The notes: generated from the letters alone by a model not told the origin. Shown: positions 16,981 through 26,663, counted from the stretch's first letter. The stretch: 64,000 nucleotides of DNA from Sulfurimonas xiamenensis (GCF_009258045.1 NZ_CP041166.1:372001-436000); one strand, 5' to 3'. Program-made: numbers and translations.

Positions 16981-19900
16981 ATGTATTTAGAAAGTAGAAG
17001 AACATTTTTAAAAGGCGCCGCATTTACAGTAGCAGGCGCTTCAATTGCAAAGGGTGTGTTTACGGCTGATGCTATTGCCGACTCAGTTAGTGAGAGTAAG
17101 TTTACAAACACTCCGGACTCTTTATCGTTCTATCCTCCTATGAGCGAATGGAATGATTTTAAAGAGTTAGACGGAGATGACTGGAAAAGAGGCGGTATAG
17201 ATCGTCATGGAGTTAGAAGTGAGTCAAATCCTGATGGTATTGAAGTTAATGATTATGCTATTGTTGCTACTGCATGTTCAAACTGTGAGGCGTCTTGTGG
17301 GTTAACTGCATGGATTGACAAAAAAACATTTACCGTAAAAAAATATATGGGTAATCCTCTTCACCCTGCTTCTCGCGGTAGAAATTGTGCTAAAGGCTAT
17401 GCTACTCAGTCACAAATGTATGATCCGGATCGTATAGCATTCCCCCTAAAGCGTGCTCCTGGCTCTGCTCGCGGTGAAGGTAAGTGGATTCGCACAACTT
17501 GGGATGAGGCGATGACAACTATCGGCAATAAAATGCATGATGCAATAAAAGGCGATGATGAATTGTCAAAAAAATCATGCATGTTTCATGTCGGTCGTCC
17601 TAATGAAAACGGATTTACAGGCAAGGTATGGCAGACAATAGGGCAGGATTGTTTTAATTCGCATACGAACATCTGTTCATCTGGAGGAAGAACGCCTACT
17701 ATTCAATGGGCAAATGATGACAGAATATCTCCGGACTGGGCAAATGCTAAGCTTATTTTTCTTAACTCTTCGCATGCCGCAGATGCAGGTCACTACTTTC
17801 AGCAATCAGCTTCATTTATAGCTGATGCAAGAGCAAAGGGTGCAAAATTAGTAGTTATGGATCCTCGTTTGTCTAACTCTGCAGGTATGTCAGATCTTTG
17901 GATAGCAGCATGGCCCGGCACGGAGCCTGTCATCTATCTTTACTTAGCACAAAGAATGTTAAGTGAGAACAAAGTAGATAAAAATTTTGTTAAAAAATGG
18001 TTAAACTGGGAAGTATTTTTAGATAATAAAAAATATTTAGAATTTATGGTGAGTAAAGGTTATATCGCTAAAGTTCCATCAGGTGATGATTTTGATACAT
18101 TTTTAGAAGTTTTAAAAGAGTTGTACTCTCCTTTTACATTAGATTATGCTGTAAAAGAGACACATGTGCCAGCATACAAATTAGAACAGTTGTATGATAT
18201 GTTTATCTGGGCAGGTACATCTATATCTACATACTTTTGGAGAGCGGCGGCAGCAGGAAACCGCGGTGGGTGGATGAGCGGTCGTACAGGTTATCTTTCT
18301 CTCGCTCTTCGTGGAGCTATCGGACCGGAGGGTGGTACATTCTTTCATCACTGGCATGTTATATCTGTAGCAGGAAAAGGTGGAAGTGCAACTGTAGGAC
18401 AAGGCAAGCGTGGAACTGATGTTCCAAAAATTGATGTTTATAATGAGCTTTCATGGCCGCCAGAGTGGCCGATTTCAACATATGAATTATCATATTTATT
18501 GCCGCATCTTCTTGCAGATAAAAAATGGCAGAAAAAGTGGATAGACAGAGGTCTTAATGTTCCTCAAAAGCTAGCAGTTTGGATTCCTCGTATGTATAAT
18601 CCTGTCTGGATTAATCCGGATGGATTTAGATGGATAGACACGATAAAAGATGAGTCGAAAATGGAGCTTACCTTTAATCTCTCTCCTGTATGGTCTGAGA
18701 CTAACTGGTATGTGGATTATATCTTACCTGTTGGTTTAGCGGGTGAGAGACACGATCAGCACTCAGAAGCTACAATGCCTGCTCGCTGGACATCTTTCCG
18801 TCAGCCGGTTATGCGTGTTGCGCTTGAAAAAGCTGGATGGAAACCTAAAAACCCAAATCGTGCAACATTAGAAGCACATATAAAAGCGGGTCTTGGCGAA
18901 GTTTGGGAAGAGAATGAATTTTGGTTTGATATGTGTGTCAATTACATAGACCCAAAAGGTGATATTTTCTTGGATGCTGCAAAAACAAAAACGATTAAAT
19001 CAATGTGGGAATCAAAAAAGAATCCTGGCAGACCGGTTACAATCGCTGAATGGTACGATGCGGCATTTGGTGACAATTTGCCAAATCTTAAAGTGACTGC
19101 AACATCAGATAAGAGATATAAAAATTCTGAATATCCTGTATATGAGTACATGAGAGATCATGGCGCATGGATGGAAGAGAACAATATCTACTCTGCGCAA
19201 GAGCGTGAGATTAAAGATGACGGGGAAAACTATATCTCTCATGGGCATAAATATAATAAAGCAGATGTAACAATAGACAAAAGAACTGGTGTTATGAGTG
19301 CAGAGTCTCACGGTAAGAAAAAATCTATTGGTATTGAGATTGACGGTAAAAAGATGGAAGGTTTTGCAACGCTTGATAAGAAACTTGACTTCTTTTGTGA
19401 GTGGCTTGCTGATGATTGGAAATGGCCTGAATACGCTATTCCGTTTTATCCAAGAGATGAAAAAGAGAAAAAAGAGATGGTTCATATTGTATCGCATGTA
19501 AATCACTCTTTTATGAGTGAGAAGAACTCATATGCATTAAATACTGTATTTAGACTGCCGTATAATATTCATACTCGTTCTGCAAACTCTAAGCACTTGA
19601 TGGAAATTTCGCAGAATCATGATCCTATTTGGATTTCAACAAAAGATGCTAAACGACAAGGCTTTAAGCGTGGAGATGCAATTCGTGTTAGAATTGTAGA
19701 TAGTTTAACAGGACTGGAATCTGGCTACTTTGTAGCTATGGCAGTTCCTACAGAGGGAGTTTTGCCTGGAACACTAGCATGTTCACATCACGGTGGCCGC
19801 TGGAAACTTGTAAACTCTGTAAGCATCCCTAACGGTGTAACGGATGGCAAAGTTGATTCTCAGCCGGTTGCCAGAAATATGAATGATCCTAAATTTATGG

Positions 19901-20397
19901 CTCACTCACCTCTTAATGCAGGTAAAGAGGGCGGACAGATTAAGATTGAAGATTATAACGGTCATGGCGGAATAAATAGTTTTGGTGTTCCTACGGCTGA
20001 ACTTCAGATGGACGGTAAAGTTGGTAAATTAAAATATGTAGAGGGAATTAAACCGTTCGTTTCAGAGAGATTTGCAGATTATAACAGAGATAGCGGAAAT
20101 ATCTGGTGGGACGGGCTTAGTGGTTCATGGCAAAATGCAGTAGCTGCTCCGCATCCAGACCCGATTTCAGGTATGCACTGCTGGCACCAAAAAGTTATTT
20201 TAGAGCCTGCTCAAGCCGGTGATAAAATTGGTGATATTTATGTAAATTATGACAATAACTTTAAGGTTTATGAAGGATGGAGAGATGAACTTACTCGTGG
20301 TTTAGATGAAAATTCTACACTTCGCCGTCCAGAGCACATCAAGCGTCCTTGGGTGCCTCTATCTCACAAAGCATATGCGGTAAAGATAAGTAAGTAA
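16981..20397 (+). CDS. Large Tat-exported molybdopterin oxidoreductase catalytic subunit (Psr/Phs/Soe/Ttr-like)
   Basis: An 1138-residue molybdo-bis(PGD) enzyme of the DMSO-reductase superfamily. It begins with a twin-arginine signal (SRRTFLKG, residues 5-12), then a [4Fe-4S] site with Cys99, Cys102, Cys106 and Cys136, and a likely molybdenum ligand Cys232 in NICSSGG. The C-terminal molybdopterin dinucleotide domain starts around residue 840. It is much longer than PsrA (about 760) and also longer than typical SoeA or TtrA, with extra sequence around residues 620-830. Polysulfide, sulfite, thiosulfate or tetrathionate are all possible substrates; the sequence alone does not decide. Acts at the periplasmic face of the membrane. 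Confidence 0.85.
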   Translation: MYLESRRTFLKGAAFTVAGASIAKGVFTADAIADSVSESKFTNTPDSLSFYPPMSEWNDFKELDGDDWKRGGIDRHGVRSESNPDGIEVNDYAIVATACSNCEASCGLTAWIDKKTFTVKKYMGNPLHPASRGRNCAKGYATQSQMYDPDRIAFPLKRAPGSARGEGKWIRTTWDEAMTTIGNKMHDAIKGDDELSKKSCMFHVGRPNENGFTGKVWQTIGQDCFNSHTNICSSGGRTPTIQWANDDRISPDWANAKLIFLNSSHAADAGHYFQQSASFIADARAKGAKLVVMDPRLSNSAGMSDLWIAAWPGTEPVIYLYLAQRMLSENKVDKNFVKKWLNWEVFLDNKKYLEFMVSKGYIAKVPSGDDFDTFLEVLKELYSPFTLDYAVKETHVPAYKLEQLYDMFIWAGTSISTYFWRAAAAGNRGGWMSGRTGYLSLALRGAIGPEGGTFFHHWHVISVAGKGGSATVGQGKRGTDVPKIDVYNELSWPPEWPISTYELSYLLPHLLADKKWQKKWIDRGLNVPQKLAVWIPRMYNPVWINPDGFRWIDTIKDESKMELTFNLSPVWSETNWYVDYILPVGLAGERHDQHSEATMPARWTSFRQPVMRVALEKAGWKPKNPNRATLEAHIKAGLGEVWEENEFWFDMCVNYIDPKGDIFLDAAKTKTIKSMWESKKNPGRPVTIAEWYDAAFGDNLPNLKVTATSDKRYKNSEYPVYEYMRDHGAWMEENNIYSAQEREIKDDGENYISHGHKYNKADVTIDKRTGVMSAESHGKKKSIGIEIDGKKMEGFATLDKKLDFFCEWLADDWKWPEYAIPFYPRDEKEKKEMVHIVSHVNHSFMSEKNSYALNTVFRLPYNIHTRSANSKHLMEISQNHDPIWISTKDAKRQGFKRGDAIRVRIVDSLTGLESGYFVAMAVPTEGVLPGTLACSHHGGRWKLVNSVSIPNGVTDGKVDSQPVARNMNDPKFMAHSPLNAGKEGGQIKIEDYNGHGGINSFGVPTAELQMDGKVGKLKYVEGIKPFVSERFADYNRDSGNIWWDGLSGSWQNAVAAPHPDPISGMHCWHQKVILEPAQAGDKIGDIYVNYDNNFKVYEGWRDELTRGLDENSTLRRPEHIKRPWVPLSHKAYAVKISK

Positions 20398-20400
20398 TAC

Positions 20401-20426
20401 CATAAAGCCTCTTAAGAGGCTTTATG
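20401..20426. terminator. Bidirectional terminator between the molybdoenzyme and ScsD-like genes
   Basis: A perfect 26-nt palindrome with CATAAAGCCTCTT as its left arm, starting 4 bp after the catalytic-subunit stop and 30 bp from the end of the convergent thioredoxin gene. The AAA/TTT edges serve both directions. Confidence 0.8.
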
Positions 20427-20455
20427 CTTCTAAATTGCAGCAAAAGTATAAACTT

Positions 20456-20953
20456 TTATAATCCTGCTATCCACATCCTAAGCCACAATCCAATAGTTGT
20501 AGTATAACCTACCTCACTAAAAACTTCACTGCCCTCTTTGTCATAAATAATAGTAGTAGGAAAGACGGAAACGCCATATCTTTGAGTTATTTGTCCGTCA
20601 CTGTCGTTTACAACTTTAAAGGTTAAATCACGGCTTCTTAGATATTCGCGTATCTCTTCATCGCTACCGGATTTAATAGCAATCGTTAAAACATTAAAAC
20701 TCTTTGAAATTCTCTCTATATTTTGAGCTTCAACTTTACATGTTGGGCACCATGTAGCCCAAAAATGGATTAAGATTGGTTTGTTTTTCGGTACTTTATA
20801 AAGAGTATTATTTAGTAATGAGACAGTTGATATACTCAGTGCTTCTTTATTTAAATCATTGCTTCTATAAAAACTGATAATGTTTGCAGATATTGCTATA
20901 GCAACAATAAAAACAATTATCTCTTTTACATATTTAACTATTTTATCTTTCAT
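20456..20953 (-). CDS. Membrane-anchored thioredoxin-like disulfide oxidoreductase, ScsD/TlpA type
   Basis: A 165-residue protein with an N-terminal membrane anchor (about 11-28) and a periplasmic TlpA-like domain. The active site is Cys69-Pro-Thr-Cys72 in HFWATWCPTC, and a cis-Pro is in VSVFPTTIIYD. The short build and N-terminal anchor resemble ScsD of copper-resistance loci, but there are no other scs genes here. It may reduce thiols during cytochrome or metalloenzyme assembly. Convergent to the molybdoenzyme operon. Confidence 0.82.
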   Translation of the reverse strand: MKDKIVKYVKEIIVFIVAIAISANIISFYRSNDLNKEALSISTVSLLNNTLYKVPKNKPILIHFWATWCPTCKVEAQNIERISKSFNVLTIAIKSGSDEEIREYLRSRDLTFKVVNDSDGQITQRYGVSVFPTTIIYDKEGSEVFSEVGYTTTIGLWLRMWIAGL

Positions 20954-21041
20954 ATTAACCTATTTCGATAGTATAAAAAAGATGAAAATTTTAAAGCGCA
21001 GGTACAACTACTTCCAAGAGAGATAAATCTACGCTAAAAAC

Positions 21042-21075
21042 AACAACAAAGATCAAATATTTGATCTTTGTTGTT
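21042..21075 (-). terminator. Palindromic terminator of the phosphate transporter gene
   Basis: A perfect 34-nt palindrome centred at AAATATTT that abuts the stop codon of the Pit gene (TAA at 21077-21075). On the minus strand it is followed by a T-rich run. The stem is 17 bp without a mismatch. Confidence 0.75.
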
Positions 21076-22724
21076 TAAATCATAATTCCTTTTATTGTAA
21101 AAAACAGCAATCCTGCAAGTATAGCCGCAGCCGGTACTGTTATAAGCCATGCCGCTACTATTTTCTTTACTGCATCTCTTCTGACATATTGAATTTTTTT
21201 GGCTTTTTTGATACTTTTTTTAGTTGATTTTATTATCTTTTTTTCATTTTCGATTAGTTTGTAAAGTTCTGCAATTCTAACATAGTCATTTTGTAACTTT
21301 TCACTTTTGTCTAGTAGCTCTTTTAACTCATATTCGTACGCATCTTTATTTAACCGCTCGTCTTCTATGGTAAGGATATCCTCTTCTATGGTTCGATTCT
21401 TTTCATCTTTTATGTGAAGCCACTCTCTTAAAAAACCAACACCAAACACACCGCCTATCGCAATATGCGTTGAACTGACGGGTAAACCAAGTTGTGAAGC
21501 AAGGATAACAGTAAGAGATGCTGCCATTGCTATAGAGAACGCTCTTATTTGATCCAAATCGGTTATTTCGCTGCCGACTGTTTTGATAAGTTTAGGGCCG
21601 TAAAGTGCAAGACCAAGAGAGATTCCTAATGCCCCAACTCCCATTACCCATAACGGTATAGAAGCATCTGATGTGACTCCTCCATTTACAACGGCATCAT
21701 TGATTGCAGCCAATGGTCCAATAGCATTTGCAACATCATTTGCGCCATGGGCAAAGCTTAAGAGGGCTGCAGAAAAAATAAGGGGAATTGTAAAAAGAGT
21801 GTTTACGGAATCTTTAGTGTTTTCAAGAACGGTAGTGCTTGAATTTATTCTTTTTTTTACAAGTATGTAAACAAAAATGGCTACTATAAATCCAGCTGTC
21901 AATGCAACTGCAAATGTTGGTTTTTTAGTTACCTCTAAAGATATCATCGGAAGAGTATTAAGAAATTCTAAAATATTTGGCCAAATGCGTTTAATACCTT
22001 TTAGAATTAAATATGTAACAAAAGCTAGGGACATAATTGCAACAAAGATAGGTACATAGGTTTTGGCGGCTTGAACTTTGTCCTCCTTAAATACAATAGA
22101 TTTTTTAATTGCAAAAAGAAAAAGAGCAGCAATTATACCGCCTAAAACTGGTGAAATTACCCAAGAAGCAGCTATGCTTCCCATTGTTCCCCAATCAACT
22201 ATATTAAATCCTGCCGCTGCAATTCCTGCTCCCATAACAGCGCCGACAATAGAGTGGGTTGTAGATACAGGAGCTCTCATCATAGTTGCAAAATTTAACC
22301 ATAATGCAGCGGCAAGAAGAGCAGCCATCATAGCCCAAATAAACTGGTTTGTATCACCTTGAAATGCAGAAATATCAATAATACCGTTTTTTATAGTTTT
22401 TACAACTTCTCCACCGGCAATAAGAGCACCGGCGGCTTCGAATGTAGCGGCAATAATAATAGCAGTTGTAAGCGTAAGTGCTTTGGAGCCGACTGCCGGA
22501 CCAACATTGTTTGCAACATCGTTTGCTCCAATATTCATAGCCATATATGCACCGATAAGCGCTGCTACTGCAAGAAAGAGATTATTAGAAACCCCGCCGT
22601 TACTTAAAAAGCTGTATGTTAAAACACCTATCATAAAAAATAGAGCAAAGCCCAATCTTGTAAAATCCGAAGCACTCCTTTTAAGTGCCTGTTTTTGAAT
22701 TTTGTTTACGGTGTGAAATTCCAT
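21075..22724 (-). CDS. Inorganic phosphate transporter, Pit family
   Basis: A 549-residue PiT/PHO4 permease that imports phosphate with a cation. The duplicated signature is present as GANDVANNVGP and GANDVANAIGP, each heading one half of about five to six helices, with PVSTTHS and PVSSTHIAIGG as paired substrate motifs. Between the second half and the last helix (about residues 430-505) lies a highly charged predicted coiled coil (EEDILTIEDERLNKDAYEYE and a K-rich stretch) not found in short Pit proteins. There is no PhoU or PhoU-like partner gene beside it. Confidence 0.9.
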   Translation of the reverse strand: MEFHTVNKIQKQALKRSASDFTRLGFALFFMIGVLTYSFLSNGGVSNNLFLAVAALIGAYMAMNIGANDVANNVGPAVGSKALTLTTAIIIAATFEAAGALIAGGEVVKTIKNGIIDISAFQGDTNQFIWAMMAALLAAALWLNFATMMRAPVSTTHSIVGAVMGAGIAAAGFNIVDWGTMGSIAASWVISPVLGGIIAALFLFAIKKSIVFKEDKVQAAKTYVPIFVAIMSLAFVTYLILKGIKRIWPNILEFLNTLPMISLEVTKKPTFAVALTAGFIVAIFVYILVKKRINSSTTVLENTKDSVNTLFTIPLIFSAALLSFAHGANDVANAIGPLAAINDAVVNGGVTSDASIPLWVMGVGALGISLGLALYGPKLIKTVGSEITDLDQIRAFSIAMAASLTVILASQLGLPVSSTHIAIGGVFGVGFLREWLHIKDEKNRTIEEDILTIEDERLNKDAYEYELKELLDKSEKLQNDYVRIAELYKLIENEKKIIKSTKKSIKKAKKIQYVRRDAVKKIVAAWLITVPAAAILAGLLFFTIKGIMI

Positions 22725-22805
22725 TAAATGCCTTTTTAATTGTTGGCGAAATTATATTGTAATATCAATTATAAAATAATTATAAAGTTTAATTTTAGAA
22801 AATAA

Positions 22806-23351
22806 CTACTGTTTTTTGATATATGCTTTTATAATCTTTTGTTCTTCTATTGGTCTGTCTGCGCCTGATCTTCCAAGCGTAGGAACATTTTCCAATTTTT
22901 TTATTATACTCATAGATTGTGGAGTAGCTTGACCAAAAATAGTATGTCTTCCATTTAACCATGGTGTTGGAGCTGTTGTTATAAAAAATTGACTTCCATT
23001 TGTATTTGGTCCCGCATTTGCCATTGCAAGAACTCCTGCTCGCGAAAAAAGCTTATCTTTGAACTCATCTTTAAAAGATCTTTTCCAGATGCTTTCACCT
23101 CCTCTTCCTGTTCCAGTCGGATCTCCGCCTTGAATCATAAAATCTTTTATAATACGGTGAAAAATCACTCCGTCATAATAACCGTTTTTTACATGTGTTA
23201 TAAAATTTTCTACTGCCAAAGGCGCTACTTCTGGAAATAGTTTAAGTTCAATAACCCCTTGTGTTGTTTCCAGCACAACATACGACTCTTCACTTTGAGC
23301 ATTAAGATTTATAGAAAATATTATTAACAAAGTAAGTAAAATTTTTTTCAT
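22806..23351 (-). CDS. Exported cyclophilin-type peptidyl-prolyl isomerase
   Basis: A 181-residue cyclophilin with an N-terminal signal peptide (LLTLLIIFSINLNAQ). The catalytic signature FHRIIKDFMIQGGDPTGTGRGG and the later GSQFFITTAPTPWLNGRHTIFG are both intact. It probably helps fold periplasmic proteins. Transcribed alone, between the Pit gene and HU. Confidence 0.93.
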   Translation of the reverse strand: MKKILLTLLIIFSINLNAQSEESYVVLETTQGVIELKLFPEVAPLAVENFITHVKNGYYDGVIFHRIIKDFMIQGGDPTGTGRGGESIWKRSFKDEFKDKLFSRAGVLAMANAGPNTNGSQFFITTAPTPWLNGRHTIFGQATPQSMSIIKKLENVPTLGRSGADRPIEEQKIIKAYIKKQ

Positions 23352-23491
23352 TTTGTCTCCTCTTGGTTTTATATGTAATAATTATATTGTACCAATTTTT
23401 GTTTAAATTTAAAAATACTTTGGCTTTTTATTTAAATAAAGAAAACAGATTAAGAAAAATTTATAGAGGAAAGATTTATTTTATTGAAGGG

Positions 23492-23515
23492 ATTGCCGCA
23501 AAAAATTGCGGCAAT
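23492..23515 (-). terminator. Hairpin after the HU gene, probable terminator
   Basis: ATTGCCGCAA and TTGCGGCAAT form a perfect 10-bp stem with an AAAA loop, 8 bp beyond the hup stop. The T-tract on the minus strand is poor, so termination may be partial. Confidence 0.65.
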
Positions 23516-23523
23516 ATAAGGTT

Positions 23524-23808
23524 TTATTTACCAGCAGCAACGCGGTCTTTAAGACCTTTGCCAGCTTTAAATTTAGGAACCATCTTGTCTTGAGTAGTAT
23601 AAGTTTTGTCAGTACCAGGAACTTTACCACTTTTACCTTTTTGAAGTGCTGCTTCAAAGCTTCCAAATCCAACTAAAGAGACACTCTCTTTTTTTACTAA
23701 AGCTGATGTAACTGCTTCCGTAAAAGCTTTAATAGCTGCTTCAGCTTCAACTTTAGTTTTATAATTGCCACTTGCTTGTACTAGTTCAACGAATTGAGCT
23801 TTATTCAT
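23524..23808 (-). CDS. hup: DNA-binding protein HU
   Basis: A 94-residue HU/IHF-family nucleoid protein: MNKAQFVELV start, SLVGFGSFE in the first beta strand, and the DNA-contacting arm with PGTDKTYTTQDKMVPKFKAGKGLKD. The arm proline that intercalates in DNA is present. Expressed alone after a 250-bp AT-rich upstream region. Confidence 0.95.
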   Translation of the reverse strand: MNKAQFVELVQASGNYKTKVEAEAAIKAFTEAVTSALVKKESVSLVGFGSFEAALQKGKSGKVPGTDKTYTTQDKMVPKFKAGKGLKDRVAAGK

Positions 23809-24062
23809 AAATCTACCCTTGAATTTATAAAGATTTTCCGAAACTACTAAAACTCTAAAATAAAATTTTTAAGTTAAGTAATTCAGCTACAGACACTTTA
23901 TAGTTTATTTGCTTAAAAATTTCTTCTTTTGACCAAAAAATAGTAAAAAACATAATGTTTTCTTCTTTTTTTACAAAAAATATTTTGAAAAAGCATTGTT
24001 TATTTTATTTTTTATACTTAGGGTATTACTTGCTTTTATATGAATAAAAACAATTTTATTTA

Positions 24063-24737
24063 CTAATAAGCAAGCAGATCACTATAGTCGTATTTGGAAA
24101 AATCTAAATAGAGCTTCCCATCTTTGTGTATTACTCTTATATCATTGTTATAAGCGTTTAAAAAGCGTTTTTTAATAATTTTTTTTTGAAAGGATTTTAA
24201 ATTTAATGATTTTAAGTACTCTTTTAACTCTACAGTTTTTAAATTTAATGAGGATTTTGTTTCATCTTGATGATTAAAACTTTCTATTTCATGTATAGTT
24301 GTTTGTTCTCTCTCAAGTGTCATTTTTCTCTCTACAAGCTCTAAAATATTTTTAAGCTGTGCATCTTTTAAACTGTAAATTTGTTCTATTTTATCTCTTT
24401 CTGCGCGAAGCATCTGCTCTTTATCATCTATAAGTTTATCTATTTTGGCTTCTAACTGCGCTACTTTGCTTTTTAAGAAATTATTCTCTTTTTGATAGAG
24501 GGCCAATACTGTTGCCACAGTTGTTTTTGGTCTAATAATCTGATTGATTTGTTTAAGCACAACCTTCTCTTTTTCATAATTATTATCATTTTTTTCGTCT
24601 AGAAAATTTTTAGTAACTAAAATATAAATTTGGTCGTCTTCTATAATATAGTCTAATTTATTTGCTTTGATTTTAGAGTTAAGTACCTCTTTGGAAATCT
24701 TGAAATAGTTACAATATTCATTCGCAGTTAGCCTCAT
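24063..24737 (-). CDS. Unknown protein: N-terminal helix-turn-helix-like segment plus central coiled coil (DUF3972-like)
   Basis: I cannot give a function. The 224-residue protein begins with a segment (LTANEYCNYFKISKEVLNSKIKANKLDYIIEDDQIYI) that resembles the excisionase/MerR-like winged-helix layout. This is followed by a long charged coiled coil (about 75-150, KENNFLKSKVAQLEAKIDKL) and a basic C-terminus with a short beta-rich end (DIRVIHKDGKLYLDFSKY). This layout recalls the DUF3972 proteins of Campylobacterota, a recollection I cannot check here. It stands alone, 112 bp from the divergent fbaA. A DNA-binding or structural role is possible. Confidence 0.5.
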   Translation of the reverse strand: MRLTANEYCNYFKISKEVLNSKIKANKLDYIIEDDQIYILVTKNFLDEKNDNNYEKEKVVLKQINQIIRPKTTVATVLALYQKENNFLKSKVAQLEAKIDKLIDDKEQMLRAERDKIEQIYSLKDAQLKNILELVERKMTLEREQTTIHEIESFNHQDETKSSLNLKTVELKEYLKSLNLKSFQKKIIKKRFLNAYNNDIRVIHKDGKLYLDFSKYDYSDLLAY

Positions 24738-24849
24738 GTGAATTCCCGATTGTTTTTGAATATTTTAGCACAATAAAGTTTTTATAAAAGTTATTAGTCA
24801 GATACATTTGGTATAATTACGAATAAATTTCATCAAAAAGAGTTTAATT

Positions 24850-25923
24850 ATGGGTATTTTAGATATTGTGAAGCCGGGTGTATTGTTTGGTGATGATGTG
24901 CAAAAAGTTTATCAGTATGCAAAAAAGAGTGGCTTTGCTATTCCTGCGATAAATGTAGTTAGTACTGACTCTATAAATGGCGTATTGGAAGCTGCAGCGA
25001 AAGTAAAGTCTCCTGTAATTATCCAATTTAGTAACGGCGGAGCTTCCTATTATGCAGGAAAAGGTTTAAGCAATGAAAATGAAAAGGCAGCGACAATAGG
25101 TGCAGTTTCTGGCGCTATACATGTTCATTTAATGGCTGAGAGTTATGGAGTACCGGTTATTCTGCATACAGACCATGCAGCAAAAAAACTTCTTCCATGG
25201 ATAGATGCTCTTCTTGATGCAGGTGAAGAGTATTATAAAACGCAGGGAAGACCTCTTTACTCTTCTCATATGTTGGATCTCTCTGAGGAACCACTCGAGG
25301 AGAATGTTGCAACTTGTAAAAAATATTTACAAAGAATGAGCAAAATTGGCACAAATATAGAGATAGAACTGGGTGTTACAGGTGGTGAAGAGGACGGAGT
25401 TGATAATACAAATATAGATAACTCGCTGCTTTATACACAGCCAGAAGATGTCGCTTATGCATATAAAGAGTTAGGTGAAGTTTCTCCAAATTTTACTATT
25501 GCAGCATCTTTTGGTAATGTTCACGGTGTTTATAAACCAGGCAATGTTGTTCTTACTCCAAAAATTTTAGATAATTCACAAAAATATATCCAAGAAAAAT
25601 TCAATACTGCAGATAAACCTGTTAATTTTGTTTTTCACGGCGGTTCAGGTTCTACTCTTGAAGAGATCCGTGAAGCTATCAGCTATGGCGTAATCAAAAT
25701 GAATGTTGATACAGATACGCAGTGGGCAACATGGATAGGTGTAAAAGAGTATTATGAAAAAAACAGAGAGTATCTTCAATCTCAAATTGGAAATCCTGAG
25801 GGAGAAGATAAGCCGAATAAAAGCTACTATGATCCTAGAAAATGGCTAAGAGCAGGGCAGCAAACGCTTATTAAGAGAGTTGAACTTGCATTTTCAGATC
25901 TTAATGCAATAGGCAGAAATTAA
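24850..25923 (+). CDS. fbaA: Class II fructose-bisphosphate aldolase
   Basis: Zinc-dependent cleavage or synthesis of fructose-1,6-bisphosphate. The 357-residue protein is of the class IIA (FbaA) type: VIIQFSNGGASYYAGKG, the zinc-ligand stretch VILHTDHAAKKLLPW, IEIELGVTGGEEDG, FGNVHGVYKPGN with a zinc His, and FHGGSGS for phosphate binding. The cmoA gene follows after 10 bp. With pfkA at 56259 it gives both directions of the glycolytic/gluconeogenic segment. Confidence 0.96.
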   Translation: MGILDIVKPGVLFGDDVQKVYQYAKKSGFAIPAINVVSTDSINGVLEAAAKVKSPVIIQFSNGGASYYAGKGLSNENEKAATIGAVSGAIHVHLMAESYGVPVILHTDHAAKKLLPWIDALLDAGEEYYKTQGRPLYSSHMLDLSEEPLEENVATCKKYLQRMSKIGTNIEIELGVTGGEEDGVDNTNIDNSLLYTQPEDVAYAYKELGEVSPNFTIAASFGNVHGVYKPGNVVLTPKILDNSQKYIQEKFNTADKPVNFVFHGGSGSTLEEIREAISYGVIKMNVDTDTQWATWIGVKEYYEKNREYLQSQIGNPEGEDKPNKSYYDPRKWLRAGQQTLIKRVELAFSDLNAIGRN

Positions 25924-25933
25924 TTAAACAATA

Positions 25934-26641
25934 ATGAATGATAAAGTATTTGCAAAGCCTATAAAAAAGCAGTTCGAATTTGATGAAGAGGTTGCCGCTG
26001 TATTTGATGATATGTTGCAAAGAAGCGTCCCTTTTTACAAAGAGTCGCAGAAAATTACGGAGTTTTTTGCATTAAAGCAGCTTCAAGAGGGCGGCGTTGC
26101 ATATGATTTGGGATGCTCAACCGCAACACTTCTTATAAACATAAGCAGAAAATTAAAAACAGGTGCCACTCTCGTAGGGCTTGACAACTCCGAGGCGATG
26201 TTGGAGCAGGCAAGAAAAAAGTGCGAAGCGTTTAAGGCAGATATAGAGCTTGAAAATGCAGATATTTTAGAGTATGATTATAAAGAGGCGGATCTTTTTA
26301 TAAGTAATTATACTTTACAGTTTATTCGTCCTTTGATTCGTGAAGAGCTTGTGAAAAAAATATCTTCTTCACTTAAAAAAGGCGGGGTATTTATCTTTAG
26401 CGAAAAAGTTATAAGTCATCATTCAAAACTAAACAAAGATTTGATTGAGTGCTACTATGCTTTTAAAAAAGAGCAGGGTTATTCAGAGTATGAGATTATG
26501 CAAAAAAGAGAAGCATTGGAGAATGTTTTGGTGCCTTATAGCGAAGATGAGAATATAAAAATGGCAAAAAACTGCGGTTTCTCACACTGTGAGGTAGTTT
26601 TTCGCTGGGCAAATTTTGCAACATTTATAGCTATAAAGTAA
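25934..26641 (+). CDS. cmoA: Carboxy-S-adenosyl-L-methionine synthase CmoA
   Basis: Converts SAM and prephenate to carboxy-SAM, used for cmo5U modification at the tRNA wobble position. The 235-residue protein shows the CmoA N-terminus ([20 protein letters not shown]), the motif [12 protein letters not shown], and [14 protein letters not shown]. CmoB is not in the window. Convergent with nth, with 22 bp between stops. Confidence 0.92.
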   Translation: MNDKVFAKPIKKQFEFDEEVAAVFDDMLQRSVPFYKESQKITEFFALKQLQEGGVAYDLGCSTATLLINISRKLKTGATLVGLDNSEAMLEQARKKCEAFKADIELENADILEYDYKEADLFISNYTLQFIRPLIREELVKKISSSLKKGGVFIFSEKVISHHSKLNKDLIECYYAFKKEQGYSEYEIMQKREALENVLVPYSEDENIKMAKNCGFSHCEVVFRWANFATFIAIK

Positions 26642-26663
26642 AATTACTTTATTTTAAGCATGT

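Noticed and set aside
18181..18419. Small frames on both strands within the molybdoenzyme gene
   Set aside because: Fully inside a conserved 1138-residue frame, with no ribosome site or homology.
15431..20397. Formate dehydrogenase or nitrate reductase assignment for the molybdoenzyme
   Set aside because: No selenocysteine/Cys-His formate motif or NapA/NarG features; the four-cluster ferredoxin and NrfD anchor with Cys232 fit the Psr/Soe/Ttr branch better.
22078..22698. Overlapping plus-strand frames antisense to the Pit transporter
   Set aside because: The minus-strand frame carries both GANDVAN signatures; the antisense frames only mirror its codon bias.
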